A program made the position numbers and the translations under genes. From assembly GCF_001653715.1 (NCBI RefSeq), contig NZ_LWHQ01000047.1:1-64000 (forward strand): DNA of 64,000 nucleotides, in the 5' to 3' direction. Every line of letters begins with the position of its first letter. The stretch's first letter is position 1. Source of the DNA: Methylobacterium platani (lineage in GTDB: Bacteria > Pseudomonadota > Alphaproteobacteria > Rhizobiales > Beijerinckiaceae). This document shows, piece by piece, positions 59,398-64,000 of the stretch. Below the pieces are notes generated by a model. It saw only the letters and a list, made by a program, of their open reading frames with translations. It did not search any database and was not told the DNA's origin.

Positions 59398-60072
59398 ATC
59401 GTGCCCGTGCTCGGGCAGCGTCAGCCCGAAATGGCTCACCAGGTCCTGCACCTGGGCCGGGGTCAGGTGGCGCGGGTTGAGGTTGCGCAGGAGCAGGTAG
59501 AGCTTGGCGGTCTCCTCCAGTTCCTCGGTGGCGAAGACCGCCGCCTCCAGGGTGTCGCCGGCCACCACCGGTCCGTGATTGGCGAGCAGCACCGACGAGT
59601 ATTGCCCGGCCAGGCCCCGGATCGCGTCGGCCACCGCCGGGTCGCCGGGGCGATAATACGGCACCAGGGCCACCGCGCCGGCCCGCATCAGGCTGTAGGG
59701 GGTGAGCGGCGGCAGCACGGCGCGGGGATCGATCTCGGGCAGCATCGAGACCGCGACGGCGTGGGTGGAGTGGAGGTGGACGATCGCCCGCGCCGAGGCG
59801 CGGCTGTCGTAGAGGGCGCCGTGGAGCGGGATCTCCTTGGTGGGCTTGTCGCCGGACAGGAGCCGGCCGTCGCGGTCGAGGCGCGAGATCCGGGCCGGGT
59901 CGAGGAAGCCGAGAGAGGCGTTGGTCGGCGTCACCAGCCAGCCGCCGTCGTCGAGGCGCAGCGAGATGTTGCCGGACGAGCCCGGCGTCAGGCCGCGCTC
60001 GAACAGCGAGCGGCCGAAGCGGCAGATCGCCTCGCGCAAGGCGGTTTCGCTCGCACCCGATACATCCGTCAC
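59392..60072 (-). CDS. otnC: 3-oxo-tetronate 4-phosphate decarboxylase (class II aldolase family)
   Basis: A 226-residue zinc aldolase/decarboxylase-like enzyme. In the tetronate pathway it decarboxylates 3-oxo-tetronate 4-phosphate to dihydroxyacetone phosphate and CO2. Family marks are LTPGSSGNISLRLDDGGWLV, the acidic GDKPTKEIPLH, zinc-ligand histidines in AIVHLHSTHAVAVSML and VLLANHGPVVAG. The start is a GTG at 60072 that overlaps the lacI stop (GTGA), so the two are coupled. The rest of the pathway is encoded just across the divergent promoter, which supports OtnC over generic fuculose-aldolase labels. Confidence 0.87.
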   Translation of the reverse strand: MTDVSGASETALREAICRFGRSLFERGLTPGSSGNISLRLDDGGWLVTPTNASLGFLDPARISRLDRDGRLLSGDKPTKEIPLHGALYDSRASARAIVHLHSTHAVAVSMLPEIDPRAVLPPLTPYSLMRAGAVALVPYYRPGDPAVADAIRGLAGQYSSVLLANHGPVVAGDTLEAAVFATEELEETAKLYLLLRNLNPRHLTPAQVQDLVSHFGLTLPEHGHDH

Positions 60073-61133
60073 GCCGTCGCTCCCTCGATCAGCTCGAAGC
60101 CGAGATCCACCACCGTCGCCGCGGCGCCCGAGCACAGGAGCCGGGCCGCCGTGGCGCCCGCCTCGACCCGCGGGGTGCGGATGGTGGCGAGCGGCTGCGG
60201 CATCAGCCGGCCGACGTCGAGGCCGTTATAGCCGAACAACGCCAGCCGCTCCGGCACCGGGAGGCCGTGGGCGAGGCAGTGGAAATAGCCGCCGAGCGCC
60301 ATGTCGTCGTTCGAGAAATAGGCCGCGTCGAGGTCCGGGACACGGGCGAGCAGGGCTTCCAGCCCGTGCCGGCCGGCCTCGACCGAGGACGGGCTCGCCA
60401 CCCGCTCCTCCCCGGCGAGTGCCAGCCCGGCCTCCCCCAGGCCCTCGCGAAAACCCGCGTAGCGCTTGGCGGCGCGGCGGTCCCTGGCGAGGTCGTGGCC
60501 GATATAGCCGATGCGGCGATAGCCGCGGCCGGCGAGGTGGCGGGCGCTCGCCGCGCCGGCGGCGCGGTTGGAATAGCCGACCACGATGTCGAGCCCCGGC
60601 CCGTCGACGTCGAGGAGCTCGGCCACCCGCACGCCGCTGGCGAGGAGCCGGCGCCGCGTGCCCGGATTGTGCTCGAGCCCGGTGACGATCAGCCCGGCCG
60701 GGCGCCAGCTCAAGAGCGAGCCGACCACCGCCTCCTCGCGGTCCTGGTCGTAGTCGGTGACGGCGATCACCGACTGGAATCCCTCCTGCTCGAGCGCCGC
60801 GGTCGCGCCGCGCAGGAGGTCGGGGAAGACGATGTTGGTGAGCGACGGGATGACGATGCCGATCAGCCGCGAGCCGGTGGAGGCGAGCGTCCCGGCGATG
60901 CGGTTCGGCACGTAGCCGAGGCGCGCCACCGCGTCCTCGACCCGGGCCCGGGTCTTCTCCGAGAACGAGCCGTGGCTGCGCAGCACCCGCGACACCGTGC
61001 TCTCGCCGACCCGCGCCTCGCGGGCGACGTCCGCCAGGGTGATCGGGCGCCGGGCACCGCCCTCCTCCCGCCCATCGTCGTCCCGCAAGCTGCCGCTCCT
61101 GGCCGCGAAGGCCTCGTTGCCCCCCTCGTCCAT
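60069..61133 (-). CDS. LacI family transcriptional regulator of tetronate genes
   Basis: A 354-residue repressor. The helix-turn-helix (ITLADVAREARVGESTVSRV) starts unusually late, at about residue 30, after a Gly/Arg-rich leader, and is followed by the hinge RIAGTLASTGSRLIGIVIPS. The periplasmic-binding-like effector domain (about 90-340) has SLTNIVFPDLLRGATAALEQ and YFSNDDMALGGYFH. The ATG at 61133 follows GGGGAGGG. It likely senses a sugar acid intermediate and binds the 22-bp palindrome between it and ltnD. It is coupled to otnC by a 4-bp overlap. Confidence 0.88.
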   Translation of the reverse strand: MDEGGNEAFAARSGSLRDDDGREEGGARRPITLADVAREARVGESTVSRVLRSHGSFSEKTRARVEDAVARLGYVPNRIAGTLASTGSRLIGIVIPSLTNIVFPDLLRGATAALEQEGFQSVIAVTDYDQDREEAVVGSLLSWRPAGLIVTGLEHNPGTRRRLLASGVRVAELLDVDGPGLDIVVGYSNRAAGAASARHLAGRGYRRIGYIGHDLARDRRAAKRYAGFREGLGEAGLALAGEERVASPSSVEAGRHGLEALLARVPDLDAAYFSNDDMALGGYFHCLAHGLPVPERLALFGYNGLDVGRLMPQPLATIRTPRVEAGATAARLLCSGAAATVVDLGFELIEGATA

Positions 61134-61227
61134 CCGCCCTCCCCGTTCGCGCCCGGCACCTTGTCACGGACGCTCGGGACCGCCACGATGTCACGGTTCC
61201 CCGGCCGGCTCAACGGCTCCATGGTCC

Positions 61228-61249
61228 GGATTGGCAGCGCTGCCAATCC
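61228..61249. promoter_or_regulatory. 22-bp perfect palindromic operator of LacI type
   Basis: The half-site ggattggcagc is followed directly by its exact complement. The central CG with flanking TTGGCAGCGCTGCCAA is typical of LacI/GntR-clan operators. It lies 95 bp upstream of lacI and 92 bp upstream of ltnD, midway in the divergent region, so it can control both units. Confidence 0.85.
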
Positions 61250-61340
61250 TTGCTAGGACGTGTGTGAGTGCTCGGGACGAGGGCGCGGCGTCAGATCGCG
61301 CGAGATGCGGGCCGCGCGCGGTCCGCCAGGAGGAAACGGC

Positions 61341-62252
61341 ATGAGCGACACCCCCGCCCGCGTCGCGGTGATCGGCCTCGGCTCGATGGGCTACGGCATG
61401 GCGCAGGCCCTGCGCCGGGCCGGCCTCGACGTCGCCGGCAGCGACGTCTCCGCCGACAGCGTCGCGCGCTTTTCCGCCGAGGGCGGCCGCGGCGCGCCGA
61501 GCCCGGCCGCGGCCGCGGCGGATGCGGCGATCGTGGTCTGCGTCGTCGTCAACGCCGCCCAGACCGAGGCGGTCCTGTTCGGGCCGGACGGCGTCGCCGC
61601 GGCGATGCCCGAGGGCTCCGTCTTCGTCTCCTGCGCCACCATGGACCCGGAGATCGCCCGCCGCCTCTCGGCTAAGCTCGAGGCGACCGGCCGGCACTAC
61701 CTCGACGCGCCGATCAGCGGCGGCGCCCAGCGGGCGGCGCAGGGCGAGCTGACGATCCTGGCCTCGGGCAGCCCGGCCGCCTTCGCGGCGGCCAGGCCCG
61801 CCCTCGACGCCATGGCGGCCAAGCTCTACGAGCTCGGCGACGCCGCCGGCCAGGGCGCGGCGTTCAAGATGATCAACCAGCTCCTGGCCGGCGTGCACAT
61901 CGCCGCGGCGAGCGAGGCGATGACCTTCGCGGCCCGCCAGGGCCTGGATCTCCGCAAGGTCTACGAGGTGATCACGGCGTCGGCCGGCAATTCCTGGATG
62001 TTCGAGAACCGGATGCCGCACGTGCTCGACGGCGACTACGCCCCGCGCAGCGCCGTCGACATCTTCGTCAAGGATCTCGGCATCGTGCAGGACATGGCGC
62101 GCGGCCAGAAGTTCCCGGTCCCGGTGGCGGCGGCCGCGCTCCAGATGTTCCTGATGGCCGCCGGCGCCGGCATGGGCCGCGACGACGACGCCTCGGTGGC
62201 GCGGATCTACGCCCAGGTGACCGGTACCGCCCTGCCGGGCGGGGCGGGCTGA
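61341..62252 (+). CDS. ltnD: L-threonate dehydrogenase (hydroxyacid dehydrogenase family)
   Basis: A 303-residue NAD-dependent beta-hydroxyacid dehydrogenase. In this pathway it oxidises L-threonate to 2-oxo-tetronate. The NAD loop is AVIGLGSMGYGMAQALRRAG. The substrate-binding YLDAPISGGAQRAAQG and the catalytic Lys in GAAFKMINQLLAGVH (about residue 175) are intact. Length matches the family. The ATG follows AGGAGG 8 bp upstream. It is first in the ltnD-otnI-otnK operon. Erythronate or glycerate dehydrogenase activity cannot be excluded. Confidence 0.88.
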   Translation: MSDTPARVAVIGLGSMGYGMAQALRRAGLDVAGSDVSADSVARFSAEGGRGAPSPAAAAADAAIVVCVVVNAAQTEAVLFGPDGVAAAMPEGSVFVSCATMDPEIARRLSAKLEATGRHYLDAPISGGAQRAAQGELTILASGSPAAFAAARPALDAMAAKLYELGDAAGQGAAFKMINQLLAGVHIAAASEAMTFAARQGLDLRKVYEVITASAGNSWMFENRMPHVLDGDYAPRSAVDIFVKDLGIVQDMARGQKFPVPVAAAALQMFLMAAGAGMGRDDDASVARIYAQVTGTALPGGAG

Positions 62253-62344
62253 GCCCGGTCGGGCGGAGCGAAGCCGGGAACCATAAGCGATTCAGGATCC
62301 GTCGCGCCCTCAAAGGGTGCCGCGCCGATCAAGGGAGGACCCTC

Positions 62345-63127
62345 ATGCCGCGCTTTGCCGCGAACCTGACCCTGATGTTCACCGAGGTCCCGTTCCTCGA
62401 CCGCTTCGCCCAGGCGGCGGAGGCCGGGTTCGAGGCGGTCGAGTTCCTGTTTCCCTACGAGCACCCGCCGGAGGCGATCGGCGAGCGGCTGAAGGCGCAC
62501 GGCCTGACCCAGGCCCTGTTCAACCTGCCCCCCGGCGACTGGGCCGCGGGCGAGCGCGGCCTGGCGGCGCTGCCCGACCGGTTCGAAGAGCTGAAGGGTG
62601 GCGTCGAGACGGCGCTGGCCTACGCGCGCGCCACCGGCGTCGCGCGCCTGCACCTGATGGCCGGCATGGCCGACCGGAGCGACCGACAAGCGCAGGATTC
62701 CTATCGCCGCGCCGTCGCCTGGACGGCGGAGCGGCTCGAGCGCGAGGGGCTCGACCTCGTGCTGGAGCCGATCAACGCCCGCAACATGCCGGGCTACTTC
62801 CTCGACGATTTCGGCTACGCCGCCGCGCTGATCCGCGAATTGGCGCGCCCGAACCTGAAGCTGCAGTTCGACCTCTACCACTGCCAGATCCTGCACGGCG
62901 ACGTAACGATGCGGCTGCGCGCCCTGATGCCGATGATCGGCCACGTCCAGACCGCGAGCGTGCCCGAGCGGCACGAGCCCGGCAGCGGCGAGATGAACGA
63001 CGCCGTCCTGTTCGCCGAGCTCGACCGCCTCGGCTACGACGGCTTCATCGGCTGCGAGTACAACCCGCGGTCCGGCACGCGCGAGGGCCTGGGCTGGTTC
63101 ACCCCCTACAAGGGAGCACGGGCATGA
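62345..63127 (+). CDS. otnI: 2-oxo-tetronate isomerase (hydroxypyruvate isomerase-like)
   Basis: A 260-residue TIM-barrel isomerase of the xylose-isomerase-like superfamily. It converts 2-oxo-tetronate into 3-oxo-tetronate. Features are FAANLTLMFTEVPFLDRFAQ at the start, the acidic ligand in LVLEPINARNMPGYFLDD (about residue 143), and the C-terminal YDGFIGCEYNPRSGTREGLG. GGAGG lies 8 bp before the ATG. Its stop overlaps the otnK start (ATGA), so the two are coupled. It could also act as hydroxypyruvate isomerase, but context favours OtnI. Confidence 0.88.
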   Translation: MPRFAANLTLMFTEVPFLDRFAQAAEAGFEAVEFLFPYEHPPEAIGERLKAHGLTQALFNLPPGDWAAGERGLAALPDRFEELKGGVETALAYARATGVARLHLMAGMADRSDRQAQDSYRRAVAWTAERLEREGLDLVLEPINARNMPGYFLDDFGYAAALIRELARPNLKLQFDLYHCQILHGDVTMRLRALMPMIGHVQTASVPERHEPGSGEMNDAVLFAELDRLGYDGFIGCEYNPRSGTREGLGWFTPYKGARA

Positions 63128-64000
63128 CCCTGGCGCTGGGCTGCATCGCCGACGACTATACCGGCGCCTCCGACCTCGCCAACACCCTGACCAAGGCGGG
63201 CCTGCGCACGGTCCAGACCATCGGGGTGCCGGCGGACGACCTCGCCCTGCCCGAGGTCGACGCCGTCGTGGTCTCGCTCAAGAGCCGGTCGATCCCCGCC
63301 GACGAGGCGGTGGCGCGCTCGCGCGAGGCCGCCGCGTGGCTGAACGCCAGGGGCGCCGGCCACCTGCTGTTCAAGGTCTGCTCGACCTTCGATTCGACCG
63401 ACGCGGGCAATATCGGCCCGGTCACCGACGCGCTGCGCGCGGATGCCGGCGATGCGATCGCGCTCGTCACCCCGGCCTTCCCGGAGACGGCGCGCACCGT
63501 CTATCTCGGCCACCTCTTCGTCGGCGCGGTGCCGCTCGCCGAGAGCCCGCTGAAGGACCATCCGCTCAACCCGATGCGGGATTCGAACCTGGTGCGGGTG
63601 CTGGCGCGCCAGAGCCGGGCGGAGGTCGGGCTGATCGACCTCGCGACGGTGGCGCAAGGCGCCGACGCGGTGAGCGCGCGGCTCGATGCCCTGGCGACGG
63701 ACGGCAAGGGGGCGGCGATCGCCGACGCGGTGCTCGACCGCGACCTCGCGGTGCTGGGCGCGGCGGCGCTGACCCGCAGGATCTCGACTGGCGCCTCGGG
63801 CCTCGGCCTCGGCCTCGCCCGCGCGCTGGTGGCGGCGGGCCGCGTCGCCCCGGCGGCCGCCGAATCCGATCTCGGCCCCGCGATCGGCGGCCCGGCGGCC
63901 TGCCTTGCCGGCAGCTGCTCGCAGGCGACCCTCGGGCAGATCGCCCGGGCCGAGGCCGTCATGCCGGTGCGCCGCCTCGATCCCGCGCGGCTGCTCGCCG
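63124..64000 (+). CDS. otnK: 3-oxo-tetronate kinase (DUF1537 family, 3' end outside the window)
   Basis: The first 292 residues are visible; the gene runs off the right edge. It is a four-carbon acid sugar kinase of the DUF1537 family. The N-terminal domain has GCIADDYTGASDLANTLTKA, the VVSLKSRSIPADEA block and LFKVCSTFDSTDAGNIGPVT, which are highly typical of OtnK. It phosphorylates 3-oxo-tetronate to the 4-phosphate, the substrate of OtnC. It overlaps otnI by 4 bp. The C-terminal nucleotide-binding domain is only partly present. Confidence 0.9.
   Translation, partial: MTLALGCIADDYTGASDLANTLTKAGLRTVQTIGVPADDLALPEVDAVVVSLKSRSIPADEAVARSREAAAWLNARGAGHLLFKVCSTFDSTDAGNIGPVTDALRADAGDAIALVTPAFPETARTVYLGHLFVGAVPLAESPLKDHPLNPMRDSNLVRVLARQSRAEVGLIDLATVAQGADAVSARLDALATDGKGAAIADAVLDRDLAVLGAAALTRRISTGASGLGLGLARALVAAGRVAPAAAESDLGPAIGGPAACLAGSCSQATLGQIARAEAVMPVRRLDPARLLA

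Overview
The window is a very GC-rich, gene-dense chromosomal segment of an alphaproteobacterium of the order Hyphomicrobiales. Methylobacterium or a close relative is the best fit. This placement is inferred from several things: a split ATP synthase in which only the F0 genes sit together (atpI-B-E-B'-B), CcrM, the rluD-rpoH pair, the LdtR/DUF6163 pair, DUF2865 and DUF6894 proteins, a Porin_2-type porin, and a mutY-dciA-dsbA-smc run. No rRNA, prophage, insertion sequence or CRISPR array was seen.

Layout. 0-6.6 kb: start of minD, minC, creA, a DUF2865 protein, a large low-complexity OmpA protein and an MFS transporter. 6.6-10.6 kb: a three-repeat BON-like/OmpA protein with a small membrane partner, then a porin. 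11-16.6 kb: Uup-type ABC-F ATPase, a BrnTA toxin-antitoxin pair, a gamma-glutamyltransferase-like enzyme, a proline-rich mini-protein, a PHA-system protein and RlpA. 16.6-17.5 kb: a non-coding block with a large imperfect inverted repeat. 17.5-25.8 kb: ccrM, a lipoprotein, mutY, dciA, a Tat-type DsbA and smc. 25.8-28.8 kb: the F0 operon. 29-33.9 kb: a DUF6894 protein, the gmd-fcl GDP-L-fucose cassette, ldtR, a DUF6163 protein and a 3-hydroxyisobutyryl-CoA hydrolase. 34-43.8 kb: hemB, a lipoprotein, ilvA, an outer-membrane channel-like protein, an RDD protein, bpt, an autotransporter SGNH esterase and purB.

43.9-47.9 kb is an accessory islet between purB and purA. It holds a broken cfa fragment, a frameshifted RelE-type toxin with an intact XRE antitoxin, a DapA-superfamily enzyme, a D-amino-acid aminotransferase, and a HigBA-like module whose toxin lacks a normal start codon at the expected place. 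Both toxin modules carry GTATC/GATAC palindromes in their control regions. 48-57.6 kb: a secreted peptide, purA, a one-TM protein, a hybrid histidine kinase, a chemoreceptor, an AEC transporter and rpoH. 57.9-59.1 kb: rluD and tRNA-Glu(CTC) with a clear promoter.

59.4-64 kb is a divergent four-carbon sugar-acid (threonate/tetronate) catabolic cluster: lacI-otnC leftward and ltnD-otnI-otnK rightward. A perfect 22-bp palindrome of LacI-operator type lies between the two arms. Together the genes would oxidise threonate, isomerise, phosphorylate and decarboxylate it to dihydroxyacetone phosphate.

The most unusual items are the decaying toxin-antitoxin islet with shared operator half-sites, the BON-like/OmpA protein with its membrane partner, the inverted repeat in front of ccrM, and the hairpins that flank atpE. 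No wholly new multi-gene system is demonstrated by the sequence alone.
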